A stretch of 64,000 bases of DNA, from contig CAJQUW010007096.1 in assembly GCA_907163375.1 (NCBI GenBank), positions 124,001-188,000 on the forward strand, written 5' to 3'. The notes under the pieces were generated by a model. That model saw nothing but the letters and a program-made list of their open reading frames with translations, was not told where the DNA came from and searched no databases. A program made the position numbers and the translations under genes. Positions 12,353 to 24,311 of the stretch are shown here, piece after piece (position 1 is the first letter of the stretch; each line of letters starts with the position of its first letter). The DNA comes from Prostheceraeus crozeri. Taxonomy: Eukaryota; Platyhelminthes; Polycladida; Euryleptidae.

Positions 12353-13382
12353 GACTTTATCAGGGTTGGAACCGGCCAACTGGTTTTCGCCGGTATTAGT
12401 AACGACGGTCGCTGACCCGACCCCCGGCGCAAATTTTGAAGATCGGCCGGCCAGTTAATCTAATTAGACGCATGTCGACCGTTGACGAAATTCAACCTAG
12501 AATGAATTGCTAAGTCAATCATTACAACATTAAGAGCATGTAAATGTAACATTTTTTGAGCGTATCTTCGTGTATGCTTTGTGATAAAAATATTGCTAAC
12601 TGTTCTTTAAGCAGCTGAAAAAATGATTTCAGGCAACTTGTACATGTAGTTCAAGCCTTACTTTATCTCACATAAATTTTCCAGAACCATATATTCTATA
12701 TCACGTCAGTGAATCAATTTAAACCAAGTTTGTACGTAGCAGACAAGATAATTCGCAACATCAGCACTTAGTCAGTGATTGAATTGTTCATCGCGGAAAT
12801 TTTCTGTCTGTAAAAACTATTTTTATATTGGAACTTAGAAATTGTTGACCTCTTAAAGCTTTCTTGTGGAAGCAGGATATATAAATATACGTATATAATA
12901 TTATTGTATCAACGTTATTATTAAATCAATGCCCGTTTGGGTCATTATTTTTCATTATCTGTTTTCAACCTGTTTGTGTTTGACTGACTTTGAAAATGCA
13001 GTTAAAGCTAAAACTAGAGGCACCTAAAACTCATTAGACTAGGAAAAAAGTCACTAAGCATATTACTACTTATCTCACAAAACAAATTATCAAAGTTCGA
13101 ATAATTGCATTGTATGATTTTGTAAGTGTAACACGTAGGTAAATCTCACTCATCCGGAGTACCAGATGGTCTACCATTCATGCATTTCATGTAAGCTATG
13201 TGGAAATTCAATGATGTCTAATGACAAAAGTTGATCAAATAATGTTTGGCGATCAAGACTTTAACCAACCTGTATAAAGACGCCAGGCACCGTCCTATCC
13301 CCGAACGGCCGGTTTTGAATACACCTGCCGCCGGCCGGCCCCGGCCGCCAAAAACCCGGTCGGTTCCAACACTAGACTATAT
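12353..13382. mobile_element. hAT-like non-autonomous element with 8-bp flanking repeats
   Basis: The left terminus CAGGGTTGGAACCGGCC (12361) and the reverse complement of the right terminus, TAGTGTTGGAACCGACCGGG (ending 13374), form imperfect GC-rich inverted repeats in an AT-rich context. Outside them lie GACTTTAT (12353-12360) and GACTATAT (13375-13382), which match at seven of eight bases, the target duplication length of hAT elements. The interior is about 1.0 kb and non-coding. The GTTGGAACCG ends also fit hAT. Confidence 0.65.
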
Positions 13383-14558
13383 CACTGTCTCATTGTAAAA
13401 CGTGTATATTACGCAATTTTGCTGTAGAATATTTCAAAGGTGTTTGCTGACAAATATCAAAATACACACCATCACAGCGATTTTGATTCTTCTGATTGTT
13501 TATGCACCATTCGTACAATGTGTCTACATATTCAAATAACAAGCTACATGAAATTCACCTTTTGGCGGAATTTCTCTCTCAGAAATACCCAAATTTTTGG
13601 ATGATTTCATGACTGCTCTCAAATATATTGCATTTTTCGAAGAGCAGAAAGCATGTGAGAATTGAGCACGTGTTTGTCACAAATGGATAGCTTTTAGCTT
13701 TTGAGCGTATATGTAAGTGTATATTCATCAATTCATGAAAATCAGCTACATTGTTGAAATAGCATCTTCATATCTCATTCGACTTTTACAATCCGTCACA
13801 AACTCGAAAATTACAATTCTGTCCTAATTTCAATAATATGTTAATTTCGCCGTATACAGATATGATTTTCAATGCTCTAAAAACGGCGCCACTAAATAAT
13901 TCAGGCTAGAAATATTTCTACATCGAAAATCAGTCTCTCTTTCTACTGGTGAGATGATGTCATGCTAATTTCTAAGTAAAAAACTCTGAGGAATTTAAAA
14001 TTAAATGCCTGGATAACATGATGTCGAAAACGAAGCTCCTCCCATTATAGGGTTTTGTTTTCTCTAGAATTCAATTTAATTACGCTTTATTTGTTTATGA
14101 AACGAAAAAGTAACCGAGGAAAATAAGATTTTTCTCGTCAACGTTGACCACAGTTGATCTGACACTCCTCAAGCAAGTTGAGGGAAGGCATTTCCTTGAC
14201 CTTGTCTTCACTTTTGTTGCTGCTTCCGCTATGCAACAAAAGTTTCGCTTTGTTCTCTTTTCGTCTTTGTAGGCAGCATTCATTTTCGTTATCGAAAACA
14301 TGAGTTGTTAGCAATACTAAAATCGTCAAAATATCTTTAAAGTCCAGTCTTGAGGATGGAAGTGGGAATCAATAGAAATCCCAAGGAAATGGGAATGTGG
14401 CTGCGTGCAGATCCATTATCAACTGAGACAGCTACGGGATGTTTTTTGAACATAAAACTGAATTTATGGTATCCCACAATATTTAGGGGGCAACGGAGAA
14501 TCAGTTAGCAGACAGATTCGATTAAGTGCACGCGAGCTTGGTCTTAGAGTGGCTAGTT

Positions 14559-15356
14559 CATAGAGTAAGTATATTAAGTAGAGTAGCAACTCAGCTTTCA
14601 CTAAATTCCCAATGTGTATACAGTTTCGATTCTATTAAATGAACTCCAGTTGAGACCGAGAATTCAGTACCATGAGTGAGATATACAAATTTTTGCAGCT
14701 TTGAAGAAATTGCCATGGAGTTGATTGATCATGATAGCAATGGTGAATTAATAATAGTATTTTACAAATCCTCCGTGTCATTGGAGAGGTAATGTTTGCT
14801 AAAGTAGCAATTCGAAGAGTTAACACAGCTTCTCTGTACCTGCCACTAACTGAACAAAATATCATTATGAAAGACAATTATCATAATTATCTTTAAAATG
14901 CATGTACCTATTTAAATAGACACATATCATTATTCAGATTCAAGAAATGAAACACTAATTTAGTGAATAATAAAATCATGCCGATGAAAATTGAATTTAA
15001 AACATGAAATCTTAGTCAAGAAGCACAATAAGATCTCAACTTTTCCAAGAAGACGTGCATTATTGTGCGGTTCATGAAATGTCCTTGATAATTTCCGCTT
15101 AATTAGGATACCTGTTGGCAAATGCTCAATCCTTTTGATATCCAAAATGTTTAATACTACTCATATAGTGGGTCCACGTCACTCAGAGGCCTATATAAAC
15201 ACATGAATAATTTGCAAACATTGAGTTTTTTTAAAAAAAGTGAACAAATGTTATTTTAGACCACATGAACATAATCTCCGTAAAAAACTGAATTTTTTGA
15301 TTTTCCCTCTCTTGTGATGCAGACCCTTCTTTTAGTCGACACTCTACCTATAAAAC
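14559..15356. mobile_element. R1 family repeat, complete copy
   Basis: About 800 bases from CATAGAGTAAGTATATTAAG at the left to GTCGACACTCTACCTATA at the right. The ends are imperfect inverted repeats of consensus TAGGTAGAGTGTCGACTCA. The interior carries blocks shared with all other copies, including ATCATGCCGATGAAAATTG and the cluster of GATCATGAT motifs. No transposase is encoded, so this looks like a non-autonomous DNA transposon. Other copies lie near 16, 34, 38 and 44-48 kb. Confidence 0.7.
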
Positions 15357-15979
15357 AATTTAATCATTGATTAATTAATGTTGTTAATGCCGATTTTATC
15401 AATGGTTGTAGATGAATGGCTAAATGAAATTAAATGGAATTAAATGAATTGGTATAACTCAGTCTAGCTCATTTTAAGTTTTTTGTATAAACAAAAGTTA
15501 CTAATTCATTATATTTTTCTAGTTTTTAATACAAATTCTTTGCTGTTAGTCGGCAACTTTGTCGAAAAGTATATTGCTTTACAAAGTTCAATAAATGTCA
15601 ATTTCAAAACCAAAGATTGTTGAATACATACATGAATGGCGAAAGTCATCATGGAAGAAAATCTGCAAAGAGTTAAATGATTATTTGCTTCATCTACTTA
15701 AAGTTTACATTACCGCCAAATGCTCCTTAAAAGTGACTGAAGTATCAGCAGATTTGTGTCGTTGCTTCGAGCAAGAAAAAATGCGTTTTTCAACTTCAAT
15801 ATTTCACAAAACTTTTCATGAACAATATTATCCTCCACATGATTTTCAAATTTTGTTCTGTACAGCCTTAAGAGTTTGAGAATATTATATGAAGTGGTGA
15901 TGAGATCTCAAAGCATGTGGGGAGTTTTAGAGCTACAATTTTGAAGATGAGTTTCATATTGTGTTATATAGCATCATGT
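15357..15979. other. No gene supported; one 94-codon open frame
   Basis: A + strand frame at 15595-15879 starts MSISKPKIVEYIHEWRKSSW and ends in a stop. It has no recognisable domain and no obvious splice sites in phase with a neighbour, so I do not call it a gene. Confidence 0.4.
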
Positions 15980-16160
15980 CGATAGTATATAAATACAGGA
16001 ATGATTTGCAAAAATTTGCCAAATATTTTTTCTGAACCGCAGAAACGTTATCTCCGCAAAAACTTAATCTTTTGACGTGGAATTTTCACTGTATGCTGAC
16101 ATTTTATGAGTCGACACTCTAACTCCAGTATACTTTCTCTATGGGCTAGTTATTATCACA
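15980..16160. mobile_element. R1 family repeat, right-end fragment
   Basis: Shares with other R1 copies the order AGTATATAAAT, a run ending GCAAAATTTGCCAA, TATCTCCGCAAAAACT, TTTTCACTGTA and finally GAGTCGACACTCTA. Only the right part of the repeat is present. Confidence 0.6.
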
Positions 16161-18208
16161 AAAATCCGACACTCGGTTATATTGAAGAATTGGAATGGAC
16201 ATTGAAAGCTGCGTCGTCATGAAAGTGGGACGTAAACGTTGGTAGCTTCTAGTGGTTGTCAATAACAAGTGCCGGTACCTTGTCAAACAAAGCAAAATGT
16301 CGGATTTTTATGGCTGTTACCGGTGTACTGTGTTCATTCGTTTAGGTGCAAAAGTTTAGATCATAATTGAGTATTGCACAGTGACAGAGACTTCGGCTCC
16401 GTAATTAATTGGTTTATAGAATAGGAAATGATTCAAGAGCCACAATTAGCATGTAGGTACTAGAAGTAAAGAATCATATTTATTTCACCAGCTAGGAGCG
16501 TTGATTTCATTAGCAGACTAGAAACATGAAGAAAGATGGTGGAAAAAGATATCAGAGGAATTGAAAATAGCAGAAAAAGAGAATAACAGCTGGTGTGCAG
16601 TTCTGCATAAAACATAACCCTAATACTAGCAGAGAAAATTGAAGTTACACGGGATGGGCCTGCACTTTTAAGGTACAAGGCATGATTTCTAAAACTTTAT
16701 CGAAGTCAAAAGCGCTGCAAATAAGGCTTACATTTCAAAATCCACACTTTTCTATTCAGTTATAAAAAGCATTGATCTGATGTCTTCGGAGGTCTTAACA
16801 GATCTTTCGACGAAAATTGCGATTACATTTTTTTATGGGACCTTCGCAGCAGTTACTTATGACACATTTCAAATTATCAACAAGTGAACATTTTGTGGGT
16901 ATTAGTTCAGACTTCGTTATTCCTAGAACATAACACAGTTTTTTATTGCATAGATGGAGGCCAGGTGCAACTGGATTTTTTGCAAAGAATATTACACCAT
17001 TTGACTCTCGAATCACAGCTATCATTGATAAATTTCGAATAGTCTGCATTTCAAATGTTACTGATCCAGTTCTGTTCTTTACCACCTCGTTTTTCGAATG
17101 CATTAAGTTGCATTAATTTGCATGGAAATGCTATAAAATGTTTTACAAAATGCAACTATTTTGGCATTAAAGTAAAAGTGTCATTATTCTTTCAATTTCA
17201 AAAGTGCTGGGACTGTGGCCCACCCCTGCATTTATAAAAATTAAACCATGATAATCGAAGCTTCATTAAATCGCAAATTCGTGCAACACATTTCAGCATG
17301 ACTGAGTCAAATTGAAAATATAAAAGCCGAGATTCTCTCGATCTTATTCTCGATGCAGACCACAGTAATATTGAATCTGAAATATTACATCCCGTCATCA
17401 ATGAAATATTCGCAGGGACACGTGAAAGCCAAATTGTCAAAGCAGCAGTGAGAATCATCACTCGCTATTCTTCCCAGGCACCTGACTCTTCTTTCCCTCA
17501 GCTCCCCTTATCCGACCTTGGACACGTTTTACGTACTCTTATTCCTCAATCGCCTAGAATTTGATTCATTGTGGCGCTTATCAAATGCACGTGCTTCAGT
17601 GTGAAAAAGATGAATGGGAATGAGAACATCAATTATCTGCAATGATGAATCAAGAAATGGAAAAGTGACATGCTTAACATCTACATGCATATAGGGTCTA
17701 CATGCGAGTATCTCGTCAGGTGGATTGTGAAAGGAACTTACACGCCTCCGGTATTCTACATGAAATTAGGAAGTTCACTGTTAAGCAAAATAGTCCGTGT
17801 TGAAGGTACGAAATGGTCCGCAACCATAGGTCTGGAGAGTCATATGGGGACCATGATGTCCGTATTTAGCAAGGGTCCGTGTTACTATGAGGTCCGTATT
17901 ATTATTATTCTGAAGGTCCAAAGGGGTCCATATAGTGACTTATAGGATTAAAATGATTTAAAGATTTATGCGCCGGTTAATTGGTCCTGCTATGTTCTAC
18001 TTATCTTCAGATACCTACTCTGTAAACTGTAAACCTCAAATATTCGTTAAAGTTAACAGCTAAAGATATTTTCACAGTTTTTTACAGTCTGAACTGTAAA
18101 TATCCGTAAAAACAGACGTTTGTTATATCTGATATGAACATATTTGAACTTTTGCGTCATGACTCATCACGTGGTAATGTCATCAATTTAACAGGTACCT
18201 ACTTATGC

Positions 18209-18624
18209 TTATGCGTTTAACGTCCGTTTTCTCCGACTTCGTAGGGTTGGACGATTCTTCCCAATGCTGTGGATCGCAGAGCGCCAGCGTTGACGATCGT
18301 TGGCGTCATCCGTTTTGAGACCATTCTGCTTGAGATCAGCATCAACAGAGTCACTGCATGTCTTCCGAGGTCTACCTTTTCTTCTTCTTCCCTCTACTTT
18401 CCATGTCACAACTTGGCGGACGTAGTCTTCGTCCCTTTTCGCATCACGTGGCCAAACCATCTGAGTCGGTTTCGTACGATAACATCCGATATTGCTTCGA
18501 TGTTACGCATATGCCTCAAGTCGTCACTTCGCTTTCTGTCACTTAGCTTCGTGCCACACATCCACCTTACCATGCGCATTTCCACCCTCTCCAGACGTTG
18601 TTGATTGTCCACTTTCAGGTACAT
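18209..18624 (-). pseudogene. LINE retrotransposon C-terminal fragment
   Basis: On the minus strand the two overlapping frames read QRLERVEMRMVRWMCGTKLS, then RNRLRWFGHVMRK, and after a one-base shift near 18440 GRRRKGRPRKTC and NDRQRWRSAIHS. This order (R-L-E-R-x-E-M-R-M-x-R-W, L-R-W-x-G-H-V-x-R, G-R-P-x-K-x-W/C, D-R-x-x-W-R) is the well-known tail downstream of the reverse transcriptase in many invertebrate LINEs. The reverse transcriptase domain itself is absent, so this is a 5'-truncated, frameshifted copy. It lies between MITE-like ends near 18016 and 18700. Confidence 0.8.
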
Positions 18625-19509
18625 ACGGATATTTTCTGTGAAGGTTTTCTGTGAAGAGTAACGGTTAATTTAGTTGTTTTTAACGGTGTACGGTTTACAG
18701 TGTTTCCATACCTAACCGCATTCTTCACTCTCTACCATTTTACCAAGAGGACAAATTGTTACACAATAATTCGGCTGAGGTGCAAGTTTATATAAAATAC
18801 TTTGCAAAATGTCTGCAACTAAAATTACCAATGAAAATCATAACTGCTTTTTCTACAGATATTTCCAATTCTTACAGTCATTTGAAAAGTATGTGTTTCA
18901 CCCATAATAAAGTGAGCCTTAGATGACTTTGTCTGTCATTTAAATTTTCAAAGGAAGTATTTTGGCACCTATAAAATATGCTCACAACACTACTTATAAG
19001 TTCATTGGACCCGTTCTCTCTATTTTAACTCAAATACGAGCCCATTCAGAATACGGACTGTATTTGTTTCTTCGGACCTTTATTAGTGCCATTTAAATAC
19101 GGACCTTATCCAGATTTTATATGGAAGTAGTGCATCTTTCTAGCAATTGTTCTTTACATTGCTTTAATGATTAGTTATTTTCTGGTCATATCTGGACAAA
19201 TCATTTGCAAAGAATATGCAATTCAGAAAATGTGTCTGATAAATTTCGGACCCTTGTTATACTGACCTCTTTATATGATACGGACCATTTTGCCGAACAG
19301 TGTAGTGTGCGTGGGCTCCTGATTTTTTGGTTTAATTCCTAAGTTAAGATCATATTTATTGGCCTACATGAAGGTCCACGGTGCATTTCGGAAGACGCAT
19401 CACGATGTTAAAGCTACAAAACAAGATAAAGCGAATCGTTACAAAATGTGATCTAAAAGGCTGAAGATACAATATTTAGAAAACCTCATTTTGAGAGCTA
19501 AAGCATTGC

Positions 19510-19910
19510 CATATTCGTAGGACTATAGGGCGCATCTGATTATAAGACCAGTATCAGTGAACGGATCTATTTTCATATATAGGACACACTGGATCATAAG
19601 GCGTACAAAACGAAGCAAAATATCGGTAGTCGGATAGGTCAGACATTATTCAGATCACTAACAAATAACTGTCAATATTATGCAAAAAGTGTGCTCACTT
19701 ATTCAATCATTCCTCTTCTACGAATCCATCAAATTCCTCGACTTCGGTGTTGGAATTTAACGGTTGGGCGACAGTGTCATCAATCAAGCCCAGATCCCTC
19801 TCGTCATCATCCAATTCAGTCTCATTGCTGTTGCTTGGCTGTTCATTGATGATTGCAGCCTTTGTGAAAGCTTGGATGAGAGTTGAGACCGATACCTTAG
19901 CCGACACATT
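19510..19910 (-). pseudogene. Transposase C-terminal remnant, possibly pogo/CENP-B type
   Basis: A minus-strand frame from 19907 reads VSVSTLIQAFTKAAIINEQ and then an acidic tail (ETELDDDERDLGLIDD, EEFDGFVEEE) ending in a stop at 19707. A helix followed by an acidic C terminus is typical of pogo-like transposases. About 100 bases beyond the stop, at 19520-19605, lies a run with ACTATAGGGCGCATCTGATTA and GGATCATAAGGCGTAC, which looks like a repeated terminal sequence. Only the tail of the protein is present. The family is uncertain. Confidence 0.35.
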
Positions 19911-21317
19911 CTAGCTTTAGTAAAATCTTTTTTTCTCTGATTATTTCTGACATAATTGCTGAAAATGAACAAAGATTGAGAGGTATGTAGTAATAACTTC
20001 CCATTCTAAATTTAGAATCTAACTTTACTGATATGCATAGATTGCATTATGCATGATTGCATAGGCATACTGTATATGTTGTATTATTTGCCAAATATTG
20101 TCACATGATGTCCACCTTTCTATTCAGTCACTATCTGCTTTTTGGCATTCGAGTCGTCTTGCTTTTCATGCATATTATACCCTCATCCACAGATTCAATC
20201 ATGTGAATGCTGATTATGTTATTAGATATGTGTATTGGTTTCAAAGAAAGATCTTATTTGTTAGTTTCTGTTGGATAATTAGAGAGTTATGCCACCTTAA
20301 ATTTTAGTCACTTTTGTATGCCCCACCATGTGCAAAAGACGGACTACATCCATCCAAAGTAATTAAATCATCTGCGACAGCTCGACATTTACATTACTTA
20401 ATCATGGGACGAGCAGTACTCGCCCTCGGCACTTATATGCTCGGCACCTCGGCAATTTTACTGCACAACACTGTATAGTTTCAAGGAGATAAGTGGGTAG
20501 ATTTGCAGAACAGGGACAGCAACTTGTCAAGACAGACCGAACAGATGCAAAGTGCACTGCTTTAAATCCCTATTCATCCCTACCTTTTCAGATTGCATAA
20601 AATGAACAGTCTTTCACACTTTTCACCTTCTAAATGTAATCTAAACTGTATGAAGTTGCGTTAAGATAAAGACTTGCTGCAATCCATTAATAACCGTTGC
20701 ACTCAGAAAATCATCTTTTTGCGATTAATTAAAAAAATGCTGCTATCAATTCAAAACCAGTTCAGTTCAAATTAAGCTGCAGCTGGTTTTAAATTGATTA
20801 TATCATGTGTTAAAATACATGTAGGTTATAGACTCATTGTAGATTTATTTCAGGTTATGTGCCTCCTGTGACGATCCTGCCAACCTCTAAAATGTTTTAT
20901 CATAAACTCAAAAATCTGAGTATGAAGTCCTCAATAATTCTACTACCTATCACTCCAAAGACATGTTAGGATTTTAATTTAATCTGAGACATATATGTAT
21001 ATGGTAAATGCTAACACCATTCTATCTTAGCACAGAGACTTCATATCGGTAAAAATCCTCCGACATCCACAGGCAAGAAATCGCAGCCGAACCGGTAGCA
21101 TAGTGGGCCTACCTCCCAATTAAGCACATAGGTCTATTGATTTTTCTATGAAATCTGAGAATAAATCATCTAACGTACAATAATAAAAAAGATCATATAA
21201 ATCATCAAATCTTTATTAAAATTAAATTTCTAATCTTTGGAATGAATTAATGAATTTTGCTGAATAATTTATCATCAATATTCATCTCGTTCTTACCATC
21301 TATTTTTCTCTTTTCAG

Positions 21318-21596
21318 GGAGTGGTCAATGCTGCTCCATTGGCATTTATTCTCCCTCCACTTTGTGTTATGAGACTTCAGAATGAACCGTTTCTAAAAAT
21401 GAAGAATCTGCCATATCTCTTGACGGCGTCGTTTGGAGTCCTGTCTTTTGTCACTGGAACAATTCTTATTATTGTCGACCTGGCACAGGGAATCACTTGT
21501 AACCACGGCAAGGAAATGCCTTACTGTCGTTATGACAACGCTTCCTTATTTCGTCTGACTCCGAACTTAACCAGTCGACTGTTCCATCCGCTATAG
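21318..21596 (+). CDS. SLC38A11: SLC38A11-like transporter, last exon
   Basis: The terminal coding exon follows acceptor CTCTTTTCAG in phase 0, joining EIN to GVVNAAPLAFILPPLC. It contains two hydrophobic segments (AAPLAFILPPLCVM and LLTASFGVLSFVTGTILIIV) that fit the last two membrane helices, then CNHGKEMPYCRYDN and a stop TAG at 21594-21596. The C-x-H-G-x-E-M-x-Y-C motif at the end of the last helix is a strong SLC38A11 feature. A one-base shift near 21545 would give an alternative tail ending at a TGA at 21632-21634 (SDSELNQSTVPSAIG), so the exact C terminus is open. No AATAAA was noticed close behind. Confidence 0.9.
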   Translation, partial: GVVNAAPLAFILPPLCVMRLQNEPFLKMKNLPYLLTASFGVLSFVTGTILIIVDLAQGITCNHGKEMPYCRYDNASLFRLTPNLTSRLFHPL

Positions 21597-22904
21597 GCAT
21601 TTTCCTCTTCCTCGGAATTCTTGAGACAGGTTGACTGAAAATCATTCCGATGTTGCTCGGAAGCTGAGGATGTAAAACGGCTCGAGCTGATGTCAAAAGT
21701 TGGTTGATGAAATATTGGCTGTTCCTTCTAGTCATCCATCTGATCAATGGAAAAAATCAGCACGCTTTCTAATTTTTCTGGAGAGACTATGGTACTGTCA
21801 TCTGTGCATAAGTAGTGTATATTCTATGCTAAATGTACATGTATATTGTGGAGACGTGCAATATTCCTTAGTGTGAAGATACAGCGACACATTCTTTTTC
21901 TACTGATTCATGTGCGAAGGAGGACATATTCTTGCTATTTTAGAAATGATATATTTATACCCAAAGATAAACTTGGGGAAGCCCATCAAAATATTCGAAA
22001 TTTGCAAGCATTTCATCCATTAAATGGGATATTTGTTTTATCTTAAAGATACACAGTTTTGCATTTTTCACTGATATTGTGATGGCATTGAAGCCGAAAC
22101 AGTGAAAGAGTATTGAAATCATTTTCAGATATTGAAATTTAATGAGATATTGTTCATCATTGAACCTTGAGTTTTACTGAATTGATTTTTGATATTGGGA
22201 TATCCAATAACCTTCGAGCTGCAATGAAAAGGGAGAGTAGTGCCACCCAGCCATGATTTTATGGTAGTATTTATCATTGTACCGTTCACAAACCTCGATC
22301 AAACCAAATACTAAAGTTCGTTTGTTGCTAAGTTAAACCAACGCCACATTTGATTACACAGCGTTCTCAAAACTTCAAAACTTACACTAGCACGTTAGCA
22401 GTACTTTCTGAATCTGATGCGCTTACAGTGCAGGCAATTAAGGAACTAAATGTGCAACCCGGACAAAATTCGTAGTACCCTGAAAATTGTCACACATGTA
22501 GTTTAGATTGTTCTTATTAACACATCAAAAGTAACAGTTACTACCAACGTCGTGTGTCCTTTGAGTAGTATCCTTCGAAAGTAGGCATATTCGGTGAGAT
22601 TTTCCGTAGTCCATTTTGATTGTTCCTGATTCCGCATTGTTGCATGACGCGTACGTAAATCCGCTGACGCTGTCAACCAATGATCGTGCAGCAGGCAGTC
22701 AATGGAAACCTGAAATGTAAAATGTTCATGATCGAGCGTTATTTTCTGGGATGTATATTATAGCATACACCTATCATCTAACATCTGATGTATAGTCAGG
22801 ATAAGTTGCAGAAAATAGAGTAATTATGACAATGCACGAACCGTCAGTCATTTATAAAGAAACTTATTGCTCAGCGCCTTTCAGAACTATAGGCTATGTG
22901 GTGT
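21597..22904. other. Presumed 3' UTR and intergenic DNA
   Basis: Follows the transporter stop codon. AT-rich, no further coding family seen; the extent of the 3' UTR cannot be fixed because no clear polyadenylation signal was spotted. Confidence 0.5.
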
Positions 22905-23110
22905 GCATCAGAGTCGTATGAGCACAGTCGTTTCAGTCTTTAGCTAAACACAGGATAAAAATTTGTGGTGATGTGGTCTCAATCAACTCTCAACTACTAA
23001 ACTACTACGAGCGTATTTAAGCGAATTCTCTGTGTGTCTAGGGAACTGAATGACTTGAAATTATATTTTCTGTCATGATTTAACCCCCAGTCGCCAATCT
23101 TTTTCTAACA
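22905..23110. repeat. Dispersed repeat, uninterrupted copy
   Basis: This segment is the reverse complement, with divergence, of 33722-33771 plus 32480-32642. Shared blocks include CATCAGAGTCGTATGAGCAC, CGACTGTGCTCAT in reverse, CAACTCTCAACTAC and GAACTGAATGACTTGAAATT. In this copy the two parts are joined directly at TTTAGCTAAACACAG; in the other copy about 1.08 kb separates them. Confidence 0.7.
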
Positions 23111-24311
23111 ATGTCTATTTGAGAACGGGAACTAGAAGTGATCGCTGTTAGATAATTTTTATTAGGAGCATATGGCGAGAAACTTCTTTGATTTACTAAT
23201 CAATTCAAATTAACTAATTAAGTTTAAATCAACTTGTTAGTAATTAATGAATTTAATTTGATGATTTCTCTGATAATGGAGGTTGTCTAATGCACTCTGC
23301 TGTTTGACCAAAGCCTGCTAAATATCAGGCCAACATGGAGACATGCATGTATACTCTTATAGGGCAAAGTAAGTATATAAGGGAAGTATGAAATCAATGG
23401 TTGATTTGTGGCGACAGCTATGATTTTTTCGCCAGCTCTTATAAGCAGTTTTATTTGATATCGCAATATTGACAACAGAATAGTATTGAAATTTTGAATG
23501 GAAGGGACTGAATAGCTATGTCAAAACTATGAAGTAGTGAAAAATTACATAGTTATCCGTAGACATCTGGAAGACAAAAACATGAGATTAAGATCCATTT
23601 GTATGGCTAAAATGCTAGATTCGATTTGGCATAGAAATTAATTGATTAATAAGGTACTTAATAGACGACTACAAACCACTCTATACGATTTAAGGGGGGA
23701 CTTATGATTGCATTGATGTACTGTATATGTACGTGCTTACAAACTTTTGCCCACTGAACATCTGAAAATCTTTGTATCGAATCAGAAATACTTCATTTTC
23801 TTATTGACAACCAGTTGTACATACATTCATTGATCAGTTTTAGATTTCCATTCATGAATGCATATGGTGGACCTTACCTACATTATGTACTATTTTAGTC
23901 CTAATTTTTTCATCTGAGTATGGAAGCATATTATTGATGTGTCACGTAAATGACTGTTTTTGCTAGTGGTGAAAAAAAATGAAAAATGATGAATGACGCT
24001 CCAGCCTTAAGCTGCAGATACTTTGTATTAATTGCATTCGAGTATATTGAGCAATTAATACAATAGTTCCCAAATCACTGAAAAGCAAAATTATATTCAC
24101 AACAGAAAAGGAAAGCAACACGAAACATTCAGATGCAGATGAAAACATTTGTGACGCAGATTTGATTTCATCGGTTGGAACATCATAGGCTGCATCAATT
24201 CACAAAAGGCCTTCAACCGAAATTTGTATTATAAAGCTATATAGAATAAACCACAAAACGTTTCACTATTGGTTTGATCACTTGTGCCAATCAAATTTCG
24301 AGTGCTGTTCA
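23111..24311. other. No gene seen
   Basis: AT-rich intergenic DNA. Minus-strand frames at 23287-23475 and 23963-24148 have no recognisable motif. Confidence 0.5.

Larger units (their letters stand above)
10278..21317 (+). other. 11-kb intron of the SLC38A11-like gene
   Basis: Phase-0 intron from GTGAGA to TTTTCTCTTTTCAG. It hosts a hAT remnant, a TA-flanked MITE, a hAT-like element, R1 family copies, a LINE tail and a pogo-like remnant, all listed separately. Stretches 11560-12352, 13383-14558, 16160-18010, 18704-19500 and 19975-21317 hold no gene I can support. Confidence 0.75.
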
